DNA of 64,000 nt from an uncultured Bacteroidia bacterium (lineage in GTDB: Bacteria > Bacteroidota > Bacteroidia > Bacteroidales > UBA932): the NCBI GenBank assembly GCA_902798975.1, contig CADBYT010000008.1:83645-147644 (forward strand), written 5' to 3'. The notes below the pieces were generated by a model. That model saw only the letters and a program-made list of their open reading frames with translations, was not told the origin of the DNA and searched no databases. This document shows positions 1 to 8,167 of this stretch, in pieces (the first letter of the stretch is position 1; the number at the start of each line of letters is the position of its first letter). The position numbers were made by a program, and so were the translations under genes.

Positions 1-1348
1 GGTCCGTCCGCGGGACGTAATAGGCCGTGGCCCGGAAGAACGGGATCGCGTCGCGGTAGGCGCCGCTCGAGAAAAGCTGTTCGCCCCGCAGGAAATTCGC
101 CTTGGTGTAGTTGTTCCGCATGTCGGGCGTCAGCTCCTCGATGTTGTCGTAGGCCTCCACCGCACCGGCATAGTCCTTGTCCACCAGGGCTGCCAGGGCC
201 ATGTAGCCGTAGATCATGTCGCCGCGCGCCCGGGTGGACCAGCGCTCGATGTAGCGTGCAAAACCCGACGTATCCTTGTTCAGGTCGAAGAGCAGCTTGG
301 CGTAGTTGAACGCCGCGTCCTCGGTGATCTGGGGATCGAAGTCCACGGAGGCGGCTTCGTTGAATGACCCCAGCGCGGAGATCTGGTCATGCGTGCGCAT
401 GTAGGAATTGGCCATCAGGTAGTTGGCCACCTGTCCCAGCGAATCCGCCCGGCTGCCCATCTGCAGGAAGTTCTCGATGGCACCGGCATAATCGTCCACG
501 GAGTAGAGCACCGTACCGGCGTAGAAATAGTCCTTGCGGTTCATCCCCTCGTGCGAGAGGTCCTCGTAGTATTCGCGGGCCTTCTCCGTATCCCCCTTGA
601 TCAGGTAGGACTCAGACAGGGCACGCGCCACGCGTTCGCGGCGGCTCTCCGGGAGGGATTCGTAGATGCGCGTGCCTTCGCGGATCACGAAGTCGTAGTT
701 CTTCTGGTTGAATTCGCAGTCGACGATGTAGAAATCCGTCAGCGCCTCGAAGCGCGGGTCGGCGGAAGCCAGCCAGAAATTGGCCTCGGCCTCGGCGAAC
801 TGCTTGTTCTCATACAGCATGATGCCGGTAAAATAGCGTCCCGGCGCCGTGTATTCCGACTGCGGGAGCGACTCCAGCAGGGTGAAGAAACGTGCCGCTT
901 CCGTGTAATGGCCCAGGCTGAACGCGGAAAATCCGCATTTGAAGATATACTCCGGAATGTCCTCCTGCGCCAGGTCCTCCGAGCTCACGAACGAGAACTC
1001 GGCCGCCGCCTGCTGGTATTTCTCCTGATCGAATAGGATGCGGCCCTGTTCGAATCGCAGTACGCCGGACATGCGTGAAGAGGGATAGCGCAACTGATAG
1101 GCGGAAAGCTCTTCGGAGCAGGTCTCCGTCTGCATCTTCAAGGCGCAGAGCACCTCGTATGCATCGCTCAGCGGGTCGTCGGGCATGGCCGCGAAACGGA
1201 TCCGGGCCTGTTCGTACAGACCGTTCTCGTAGAGGCGCATCGCCTGCCGCCAGGTGCGCGGGCTGACGGTGGGCGCCGCCGCCATTCCGACAGCGAAAAC
1301 CGCAAGCGCGAGCAGGGTGGTCACCGATGATTTCAGTCTCATAGACAT
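1..1348 (-). CDS. Tetratricopeptide-repeat secreted protein, C-terminus outside window
   Basis: The reverse strand reads open from the window edge up to ATG codons at 1348 (MSMRLKSS) and 1342 (MRLKSS), about 449 codons. The N-terminus is a signal peptide (basic residues, then a Leu/Val/Ala-rich core ending near GMAAA). The rest is a run of paired helices with TPR spacing, for example YQQAAAEF, YTEAARFF, YAGAIENF and YAGAVEAY motifs. Such proteins act as periplasmic or outer-membrane scaffolds; no enzyme domain is visible. A TAAATTTG -7 box lies just upstream. The gene is divergent from the ftsE-nth fusion. The protein continues beyond base 1, so its C-terminal half is unknown. Confidence 0.8.
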   Translation of the reverse strand, partial: MSMRLKSSVTTLLALAVFAVGMAAAPTVSPRTWRQAMRLYENGLYEQARIRFAAMPDDPLSDAYEVLCALKMQTETCSEELSAYQLRYPSSRMSGVLRFEQGRILFDQEKYQQAAAEFSFVSSEDLAQEDIPEYIFKCGFSAFSLGHYTEAARFFTLLESLPQSEYTAPGRYFTGIMLYENKQFAEAEANFWLASADPRFEALTDFYIVDCEFNQKNYDFVIREGTRIYESLPESRRERVARALSESYLIKGDTEKAREYYEDLSHEGMNRKDYFYAGTVLYSVDDYAGAIENFLQMGSRADSLGQVANYLMANSYMRTHDQISALGSFNEAASVDFDPQITEDAAFNYAKLLFDLNKDTSGFARYIERWSTRARGDMIYGYMALAALVDKDYAGAVEAYDNIEELTPDMRNNYTKANFLRGEQLFSSGAYRDAIPFFRATAYYVPRTD

Positions 1349-1365
1349 ATTCTTTTCCAAGTTTA

Positions 1366-1373
1366 CAAATTTA
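1366..1373 (-). promoter_or_regulatory. -7 box (TAAATTTG) for the TPR gene
   Basis: Read on the minus strand this is TAAATTTG, matching the Bacteroidota -7 consensus TAnnTTTG, 18 bases before the ATG at 1348. It lies back to back with the plus-strand box at 1387. Confidence 0.5.
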
Positions 1374-1386
1374 CTCATTTTTGCGC

Positions 1387-1394
1387 TATATTTG
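1387..1394 (+). promoter_or_regulatory. -7 box (TATATTTG) for ftsE-nth
   Basis: TATATTTG matches the Bacteroidota -7 consensus and lies 30 bases before the ATG at 1425. Confidence 0.55.
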
Positions 1395-1424
1395 TAGGGT
1401 TCATCCAACTTTTTCACCGGATTT

Positions 1425-2735
1425 ATGGAAGAAAACAGCACCCCGCTCATCTCCTTCTCCGATGCGGACATCCGCGGAGGAGATGTGACCGTCATCTATG
1501 GTCTTGACATGCAGGTCTATCCGGGCCAGATCGTATACATCGTCGGCAAGGTCGGCAGCGGCAAGACCTCCATTTTCCGGGCCATCACGGCCGAGCACAA
1601 GCTTCTCAAAGGGGCCGGACAGGTCTGCGGGTACGACCTGACGAAGATCCGTGCAAAAGACATTCCTTACCTGCGCCGCAAGATCGGCGTCGTCTTCCAG
1701 GATTTCCAGTTGCTGATGGACCGCAGCGTCGAGGAAAACCTCCTGTTCGTGCTGAAAGCCACGGGCTGGAAGGACGCCTCCGCCATCCGCAAGCGCATCG
1801 ACGAGGTGCTTGAGGCCGTGGGCATGACCACAAAGGCCCACAAGATGCCTCACCAGCTCTCCGGTGGCGAGCAGCAGCGCATCGCCATCGCGCGCGCCAT
1901 CCTCAACAACCCCGCCCTCATCCTGGCCGACGAGCCTACCGGCAACCTCGACGAGGAGACGGCCGAGGGCATCCTGCAGCTGCTCCAGCAGATCAACCGC
2001 GAGCAGGGCACGGCCATCGTGATGGTCACGCACAACCGCAGCATCTGCCAGCGCTACCCGGGCCGCGTCTTCGAGCGAATCCTGCAAGGAGATTTCATGA
2101 TGACGCTGAAGCAGCGCTACGACGGCATCCTCGGCTATTTCCGGGACAATGTCCCCATCGCCGAGTCCGAACTGCATTTCGACTCCCCCTACCAGCTGCT
2201 GGTGGCCGTAATGCTGTCGGCCCAGTGTACCGACAAGCGGGTCAACATGACCACGCCCGCCCTTTTCTCCGCCTACCCCACCCCGGAGGCGCTTGCAGCG
2301 GCTTCCTTCGAGGATGTATTTGAGCTGATCCGCTCCATCTCCTATCCCAACAGCAAGGCCAAGCACCTGATCGGCATGGCGCAGAAGCTGATGGCCGAAT
2401 TCGGCGGACAGGTCCCCACGGACATCGACGCGCTGATGACGCTGCCCGGCGTGGGTCGCAAGACGGCCAATGTGGTCGCGTCCATCACCTGGGGCGAACC
2501 GGTCATCGCCGTGGACACGCACGTCTTCCGCGTGGCGCGGCGCCTGGGACTCTCCCGCGGCACGACGCCCCGCGCCGTGGAGCTGGATCTCGAACGGCAC
2601 ACCCCAGCGGAACTCCGCCCCATCGCCCACCACTGGCTCATCCTCCACGGCCGCTACGTCTGCACCGCCCTGAAACCCCACTGCAGCGACTGCCCCCTCA
2701 CCGCCTGGTGCAAGGAGTACGGGAACAGGCAGTAG
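1425..2735 (+). CDS. FtsE-type ATPase fused to endonuclease III
   Basis: One 436-residue frame holds two complete proteins. Residues 1-224 are an FtsE-like ABC ATPase (Walker [10 protein letters not shown] at 41-49, signature LSGGE at 145-149, Walker B LILADE at 165-170, switch His203), as in the FtsEX complex that controls cell-wall hydrolysis at the divisome. Residues 225-436 are endonuclease III, a DNA glycosylase/AP lyase of base excision repair: helix-hairpin-helix LPGVGRKTA at 340-348 with catalytic Lys346, Asp364 in AVDTHVF, and the iron-sulfur Cys413-x6-Cys420-x2-Cys423-x5-Cys429. Each half has the usual length of the free protein, with no linker. At the seam lies AAGGAG followed by ATGATG at 2097/2100, so nth may also be translated alone. 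A lost stop codon, natural or a sequencing error, is the likely origin. FtsX is not in the window. Confidence 0.9.
   Translation: MEENSTPLISFSDADIRGGDVTVIYGLDMQVYPGQIVYIVGKVGSGKTSIFRAITAEHKLLKGAGQVCGYDLTKIRAKDIPYLRRKIGVVFQDFQLLMDRSVEENLLFVLKATGWKDASAIRKRIDEVLEAVGMTTKAHKMPHQLSGGEQQRIAIARAILNNPALILADEPTGNLDEETAEGILQLLQQINREQGTAIVMVTHNRSICQRYPGRVFERILQGDFMMTLKQRYDGILGYFRDNVPIAESELHFDSPYQLLVAVMLSAQCTDKRVNMTTPALFSAYPTPEALAAASFEDVFELIRSISYPNSKAKHLIGMAQKLMAEFGGQVPTDIDALMTLPGVGRKTANVVASITWGEPVIAVDTHVFRVARRLGLSRGTTPRAVELDLERHTPAELRPIAHHWLILHGRYVCTALKPHCSDCPLTAWCKEYGNRQ
2085..2102 (+). promoter_or_regulatory. nth: Internal ribosome-binding site and start for the Nth half
   Basis: AAGGAG is followed six bases later by two in-frame ATG codons at 2097 and 2100, exactly where endonuclease III homology begins. 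Few genes in this window have so good a Shine-Dalgarno sequence, so a separate Nth product of about 212 residues is plausible. Confidence 0.5.
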
Positions 2736-2760
2736 CCGGTTCCTTCCTCCCCATCGGCTT

Positions 2761-2868
2761 GCGAGCTATAAATAGCTGATTGATTGGTAGATAAAAAATA
2801 TACTACCCCGGTTTTCGGGGTAGTATATTTGTGTAAAGAGTTGGAGTTTAGTTAGTTCCAGCTCACAG
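2761..2868 (-). repeat. 111-bp MITE-like/terminator repeat, copy 1
   Basis: This segment is the inverted counterpart of 7925-8035, roughly 90 percent identical by eye. Its core is a hairpin with a 13-bp perfect stem (AATATACTACCCC / GGGGTAGTATATT). On the minus strand the stem is followed by a run of T, so it can terminate the gene ending at 2869. The end next to that gene reads CTGTGAGCT; the far end is a diverged form of the same sequence (GCGAGCT). It begins directly after the stop codon at 2869-2871. Confidence 0.75.
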
Positions 2869-3339
2869 CTATTTCTTTCCGCCCAGGATGCCGCCCAACA
2901 GGGAGCCTGCGGCTTTGCCAAGCAGGCCGCCGCCGGCGGTACCGGAAGAGCCTTTGAGCGAGAGGATGATATCGTTCAGGTCCACATCGCCGTCTCCGTC
3001 GCGGTCCTGGATGAAGCCGGAAAGTTTGCTCATCACCTGCGGGATGAGGCCGGAGAGGGTGCCGTTGAGGGCGCTGCCCAGGTTGAGCTTGCTCAGGACA
3101 TTGGTATTGAACAGGTTGCCAGCCAGTTTCGTGATCGGACTGGAGGCTGCGTTGGCCTTGCCGGTGAACAGGGCGGAAATCGCGTCGAGACCGCCGGGCT
3201 GAGCGGCCGTCTGCGTGAGGCTGCCGAGCACGGAAGAGGACATGCCGTTGAGAACCTGGTTCCGGGATGCGGCCGGAATCTGCACGCCGCCGGTGAGGGA
3301 TTTCACCTGCTGTGCAATCAAATCGCTAATCATTGCCAT
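2869..3339 (-). CDS. Small Gly/Ser/Leu-rich protein with an EF-hand-like loop
   Basis: The product is 156 residues with no signal peptide. The first 100 residues are helical and resemble the DUF937 style of protein (Gln, Ser, Leu and Gly rich). Near residue 112 lies DRDGDGDVDLNDI, a calcium-binding loop of EF-hand/dockerin type. The tail is Gly-rich (GGGLLGKAAGSLLGGILGG), like proteins that insert in or associate with membranes. It starts 18 bases after the stop of phosphoglucomutase and is probably transcribed with it. The MITE-like hairpin follows at once and likely terminates the unit. Function is unknown. Confidence 0.7.
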   Translation of the reverse strand: MAMISDLIAQQVKSLTGGVQIPAASRNQVLNGMSSSVLGSLTQTAAQPGGLDAISALFTGKANAASSPITKLAGNLFNTNVLSKLNLGSALNGTLSGLIPQVMSKLSGFIQDRDGDGDVDLNDIILSLKGSSGTAGGGLLGKAAGSLLGGILGGKK

Positions 3340-3357
3340 GGTATACGGAATTAAGGA

Positions 3358-5022
3358 TTATTCACAAAACTGTTTCTTCAGGGCCGCGATCTTGTCGTCG
3401 GCGTCGTTGCCCTTGGCGCCGAAGTAGAATTTGATCTTGGGCTCGGTGCCGGACGGGCGTACGGACACGACGTCGCCTGCCGCGTCGAAGAACTGCAGCA
3501 CGTTGGAGGACGGCTGGCCCGTCTTCTCCGGCTCGAGGTAGTCGATCACCTGCGTGACCGGCGAGCCGCAGAGCTCCTTGGGCGGGTTGCTGCGCAGGTT
3601 CACCATCATCTGCTGGATCTCGCGGGCACCGGAGATACCCTTGCGGACCACGGACACGAGACCTTCCTTGCGGTAGCCGTATTCCTTGTAGATGCGCTGC
3701 ATCAGCTGGTAGAGCGAGAGGCCCTGCTCTTTGGCCCAGGCGGCGCATTCGGCCACCATCATCGCGGCCACCTGCGCGTCTTTGTCGCGGACGAACATGC
3801 CCACGTTGAAGCCGTAGCTCTCTTCGCCGCCGCAGATGAATTCGCCGCCTTCCGCCTCCTGGCGCTTGACCACTTCGGCGATGTACTTGAAGCCCGTAAG
3901 GACATTGTACACCGGCACGCCGAAACTCTTGCAGATGTCGGTGATCAGTTCGGTGGTGACGATGGTCTTGACCACGTACTTGCCTTTGCCGAGCTTGCCC
4001 AGGTCTTTCCAGCGCTTGAGGATGTAGTAGGTCAGCATGGCGGCCGTCTGGTTGCCGTTGAACAGCACCATCTTGCCTTCGTCGTCGCGTACGGCGATGC
4101 CGAGGCGGTCGGCGTCCGGGTCGGAGCCCATCACGAGGTCGGCGCCGGTCGCGTCAGCCTTGTCGAGGGCCATCTTGAGGGCGGCGGGCTCTTCGGGATT
4201 CGGGGAGACGACCGTCGGGAAGTTGCCGTCGGAGACGTCCTGGTCGGGGACGTGGATGATATTCTTGAAGCCTTTGCGCTTGAGAATCTCAGGAATCATG
4301 CGGACACCGCAGCCGTGCAGCGGGGTGTAGACGATCTTGAGGTCGCCGTGCTTTTCGCAGAGCTCCGGGCTCAGGCTCAGCGATAGCAGGTCGGAGAGGT
4401 ATTTCTCGTCCACGTCGGCGCCCATCGCTTCGACCTCGCCGCAGCGCAGACCGGCCTGGAACTTGACCATGGACGGGTCGGTGATCTTGGCCACTTCCGC
4501 CACGATGTCCTTGTCCACGGGCGAGGTCACCTGGCCGCCGTCGGACCAGCTCACCTTGTAGCCGTTGTATTCTTTGGGGTTGTGGGAGGCGGTGATCATG
4601 ACGCCGGCCACGGCACCTTTCAGGCGCACCGCGTAGCTCATTTCGGGCGTCGGGCGGATGTTGTCGAAGATGTAGACGTGGATGCCGTTGGCGGACAGGA
4701 CGTCGGCCGTGATGCGGGCGAATTCTTTGCTGTTGTTGCGGGAGTCGTAGGAGATGACCACCTTGGGGTCGTCGTCCTTGCAGTGGGACAGGATGTAGTT
4801 CGCGAGGCCCTGGGTGGCCATGCCTACCGTGTAGCGGTTCATGCGGTTGGTGCCTACGCCCATGATGCCGCGGAGGCCGCCGGTGCCGAATTCAAGGTTC
4901 TTGTAGAATGCGTCTTCGAAGCCTGCAGGGTCATTGGCCCGGAGTTGCTGGATCTTGATCTTGGTTTCCTGGTCGAAGTCACCGTCGAGCCAGGCTTGAG
5001 CTTTCTGTTCAAATTCTTTCAT
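3358..5022 (-). CDS. Phosphoglucomutase/phosphomannomutase family
   Basis: This 554-residue enzyme interconverts hexose 1- and 6-phosphates (alpha-D-phosphohexomutase superfamily). All four signatures are present: phosphoserine loop TASHNPKEYNGYK, metal loop DPDADRLG, sugar-binding GGEESYG and the phosphate-binding RPSGTEPKIKFY near the C-terminus. Length and motif order fit the PgcA-type alpha-phosphoglucomutases. The frame stays open upstream to 5055, but a TATATTTG -7 box at 5057-5064 puts the transcript start near 5050, so the ATG at 5022 (MKEFEQKAQ) is preferred. Together with Pgi at 46-47 kb it links glycolysis to sugar-nucleotide supply. Confidence 0.93.
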   Translation of the reverse strand: MKEFEQKAQAWLDGDFDQETKIKIQQLRANDPAGFEDAFYKNLEFGTGGLRGIMGVGTNRMNRYTVGMATQGLANYILSHCKDDDPKVVISYDSRNNSKEFARITADVLSANGIHVYIFDNIRPTPEMSYAVRLKGAVAGVMITASHNPKEYNGYKVSWSDGGQVTSPVDKDIVAEVAKITDPSMVKFQAGLRCGEVEAMGADVDEKYLSDLLSLSLSPELCEKHGDLKIVYTPLHGCGVRMIPEILKRKGFKNIIHVPDQDVSDGNFPTVVSPNPEEPAALKMALDKADATGADLVMGSDPDADRLGIAVRDDEGKMVLFNGNQTAAMLTYYILKRWKDLGKLGKGKYVVKTIVTTELITDICKSFGVPVYNVLTGFKYIAEVVKRQEAEGGEFICGGEESYGFNVGMFVRDKDAQVAAMMVAECAAWAKEQGLSLYQLMQRIYKEYGYRKEGLVSVVRKGISGAREIQQMMVNLRSNPPKELCGSPVTQVIDYLEPEKTGQPSSNVLQFFDAAGDVVSVRPSGTEPKIKFYFGAKGNDADDKIAALKKQFCE

Positions 5023-5056
5023 GTGGTTATGGTTTTGCTGTTGTTTTCGAATCAAA

Positions 5057-5064
5057 CAAATATA
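5057..5064 (-). promoter_or_regulatory. -7 box (TATATTTG) for phosphoglucomutase
   Basis: The minus strand reads TATATTTG 35 bases before the chosen ATG at 5022. It rules out the longer upstream start at 5055. Confidence 0.55.
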
Positions 5065-5087
5065 AGAATAATTCGTTGAAAAGTGTT

Positions 5088-5095
5088 TATTTTTG
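5088..5095 (+). promoter_or_regulatory. -7 box (TATTTTTG) for the THUMP-like methyltransferase
   Basis: TATTTTTG ends five bases before the ATG at 5101. If this box is used, the mRNA would be leaderless or nearly so. Confidence 0.5.
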
Positions 5096-5100
5096 TGCTG

Positions 5101-6534
5101 ATGAAACGGAGTTTTGCGGATATTTTGCAGGGCCTGGACAGTGATCGGGCGGCGAAGGTGGCGCGGAAGCTGCCCGAGTGGGCGGCCGTCGGCGCCGAAA
5201 TCCCCACCGCGCTCGCCCTCGAGCAGTGTTCGTCGTCCGCCACCGCCCTATATAAAGCCGGCCAGGCGGCCGCCGCGGCAAACCTTCGCTTCGCTCATCC
5301 TTCCCACGCCTTGCGGCGCGGGCCCCTCCCTCTTACGAAGCCGAGGGTGGCTACGGGTTTGCCTGCGGCGCCGCCTGCTCCGGTGATTGGGACGGTGCTG
5401 GATCTGACGGGCGGCTTGGGGGTGGACAGCTGGGCGCTGAGCCAGGTGGCGGAGCGGGTGGTGTATTTCGAGCGGGATGCGGAGCTGGCGGCGGCTGCAG
5501 AGCGGAATTTCGAACGGCTGGGCGCCGCGAATATCGAGGTGCGCTGCGAGACCGTGACGCCGGAGAGCGAGCTGCCGGAGGCGGACCTGATCTATGCCGA
5601 TCCGGCGCGGCGCAATGCCGCCGGCCGCAAGGTTTTTTTGCTGGAGGATTGTACGCCGGATATTCTCACCCTGTTGCCGATGTTGTTGCGCAAGGCGCCG
5701 GCGGTGCTGCTGAAGCTTTCGCCGATGGCGGATCTTGCGATGCTCGCCGATCGGCTCGGTTCCGCTCTGCGGGAGGTTCACGTCGTGGAGTTTGACGGCG
5801 AGGTCAAGGAGCTGCTCTGCCAGCTGGTCCGCGATGCCGCTCCGGTCGAACCCGACATCGTCGTCGTCTCTCTTTCCGGTCAGGCAGCCGGATTCGCTGC
5901 ACGCAGCGGCCAACTGCCTCCGGAAACGTCCTTCGGACCCCACCGCTTCGCTTCGCTTGCGGTCCCCCCTCTTACGATGCCGAGGGTGGCACGGTTTCCG
6001 GAGGCAGTTGCCGCTGACGTTCCGCAGAACTGTCTGCGTTTCCGGATGAGCGAGGAGCGGGCGGCGGAGGCGCGGTATGCGGCGGAGGTGCGGCCGGGCG
6101 ATGTGCTGCTGGAGCCGTGTCCGGCGCTGCTCAAGGCCGGGGCGTTCCGGCTCCCTTGCGCCCGCTGGGGCCTGCAGAAGCTCGCCCCGTCGACGCATCT
6201 CTACCGCCTTCCGGCAGTGCCAGGGGCAAAAGAGGCCCTGTCTGCCCCTGGTAACCAGTTTTTTCCGTCGCCAGGGGCAGAAACACCCTCCAGCGCCCCT
6301 GGGAGCAAATTCTTCAAGGCGTGGCGCGTTGGGGAGACGCTGCCGTTCGGCGCTGCGGCGTTCAGGGAGTTGCGGAAACGTTACCCCAGGGCGGATGTTA
6401 CATCCCGTAACATGCCGCTGGGCAGCGCCGAGCTCCAGAAAAAGATCGGCATCGCTCCCGGCGGCGACGTCCACATCTTCGGCTGCCGCCTCGCCGATGG
6501 CGCTGCCGCGCTGATTGTTACATCTACAGAATAG
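5101..6534 (+). CDS. THUMP-like-domain SAM methyltransferase with in-frame repeat insertions
   Basis: The 477-residue product has a class I methyltransferase core: SAM motif I LDLTGGLGVDSWALS near residue 101 and a motif IV-like DPARR near 167, followed by the C-terminal half that these Bacteroidota proteins share with the THUMP-like family. Substrate is unknown; RNA is a guess from the family. The start at 5101 (MKRSFADILQG) is chosen because the promoter box lies at 5088. The frame carries several insertions that look like mobile palindromic DNA: near residues 61-85 and 280-297 (sharing the peptide LT-K/M-PRVA) and two 17-residue units at 373-407 (PGA...SAPG...FF). None breaks the frame or touches the SAM motifs. 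Confidence 0.85.
   Translation: MKRSFADILQGLDSDRAAKVARKLPEWAAVGAEIPTALALEQCSSSATALYKAGQAAAAANLRFAHPSHALRRGPLPLTKPRVATGLPAAPPAPVIGTVLDLTGGLGVDSWALSQVAERVVYFERDAELAAAAERNFERLGAANIEVRCETVTPESELPEADLIYADPARRNAAGRKVFLLEDCTPDILTLLPMLLRKAPAVLLKLSPMADLAMLADRLGSALREVHVVEFDGEVKELLCQLVRDAAPVEPDIVVVSLSGQAAGFAARSGQLPPETSFGPHRFASLAVPPLTMPRVARFPEAVAADVPQNCLRFRMSEERAAEARYAAEVRPGDVLLEPCPALLKAGAFRLPCARWGLQKLAPSTHLYRLPAVPGAKEALSAPGNQFFPSPGAETPSSAPGSKFFKAWRVGETLPFGAAAFRELRKRYPRADVTSRNMPLGSAELQKKIGIAPGGDVHIFGCRLADGAAALIVTSTE
5329..5351 (+). repeat. Intragenic repeat A, copy 1
   Basis: A 23-base stretch inside the methyltransferase gene, identical to 5968-5990 but for one base, in the same reading frame. A short shared CGCTTCGCT motif lies upstream in both places, so the duplicated unit may be longer. 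Confidence 0.7.
5968..5990 (+). repeat. Intragenic repeat A, copy 2
   Basis: Second copy of the 23-base unit at 5329-5351, encoding PPLTMPRVA against PLTKPRVA in copy 1. Confidence 0.7.
6220..6302 (+). repeat. Two tandem palindromic units inside the methyltransferase gene
   Basis: Two palindromes (CCAGGGGCA...TGCCCCTGG at 6220-6251 and CCAGGGGC...GCCCCTGG at 6271-6302) sit 51 bases apart, i.e. 17 codons, so the frame is kept. The encoded units both read PGA...SAPG...FF. Confidence 0.8.
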
Positions 6535-6550
6535 CGGCGGAAAGGCGGAG

Positions 6551-6594
6551 CGCAAATTGGTTTTCCGGCAAACCTGTCCGGAAAATAATTTGCG
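6551..6594 (+). terminator. Hairpin behind the methyltransferase gene
   Basis: CGCAAATT and TTTTCCGG pair with CCGGAAAA and AATTTGCG across a 9-base loop, with a small internal loop. There is no clear T run after it, so it may stabilise the 3' end more than terminate. Confidence 0.45.
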
Positions 6595-6664
6595 GCCGCC
6601 GCTGGTGGCACGATTAGTAAATTTTTTGACGGAATCCTGACATCCCGGCAAGGGAATAATTGCT

Positions 6665-6689
6665 AACTTGGCAAATGCATTTGCAAGTT
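6665..6689 (+). promoter_or_regulatory. Operator-like palindrome upstream of the esterase
   Basis: AACTTGGCAAATG faces CATTTGCAAGTT: 12-bp arms that are perfect apart from one extra G. It overlaps a near-consensus -7 box (TAACTTGG at 6664) and ends 21 bases before the ATG at 6711. A dimeric repressor site is a reasonable reading. Confidence 0.4.
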
Positions 6690-6701
6690 CAACTCAACTA
6701 A

Positions 6702-7916
<1,215 letters not shown>

Positions 7917-7924
7917 CATTTTTA

Positions 7925-8035
7925 CTGTGAGCTGGAACCAGCTAAACTCCAACTCTTTACACAAATATACTACCCCGAAAACCAGGGTAGTATATTTTAT
8001 TATCTACCAATCAATCAACCACTTATAGCTCACAG
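7925..8035 (+). repeat. 111-bp MITE-like/terminator repeat, copy 2
   Basis: The element has perfect 9-bp terminal inverted repeats (CTGTGAGCT at 7925-7933, AGCTCACAG at 8027-8035) and the same central hairpin as copy 1 with a single mismatch in the stem. It starts 9 bases after the esterase stop codon, in the same orientation relative to the gene as copy 1. A T-rich stretch after the stem on the plus strand fits an intrinsic terminator. No target-site duplication is evident and no coding capacity exists. Confidence 0.75.
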
Positions 8036-8044
8036 GACAATATT

Positions 8045-8159
8045 CGGAACGCAGTGACGCAGGGGAGCTCGAGGGGGTCCGCCCCCTCGTTCATCAATGG
8101 CTGCTGGTTACTCCAGCAGCCATTTTTTCCAGAATATCGCTTCTGCAGCAGCATCGTGC
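8045..8159 (-). repeat. Duplicated 3' end of the dipeptidyl peptidase gene (outer copy)
   Basis: On the minus strand this segment encodes HDAAAEAIFWKKWLLE followed by TAA (8108-8110), then a GC hairpin (8071-8088, GAGGGGG/CCCCCTC). It is a diverged tandem copy of 8160-8255, which encodes the present C-terminus of the peptidase. The outer copy now lies downstream of the gene and cannot be translated as part of it. Confidence 0.75.
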
Positions 8160-8167
8160 CGGGAGCG

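Noticed and set aside
1401-2681. 426-residue minus-strand ORF over the ftsE-nth gene
   Set aside because: It is the antisense shadow of a gene with complete motifs; its translation is Asp/Gly/Val/His-rich without any domain.
7925-8035. Remnant of a full insertion sequence
   Set aside because: No transposase frame or target-site duplication is visible, and the element is only 111 bp.
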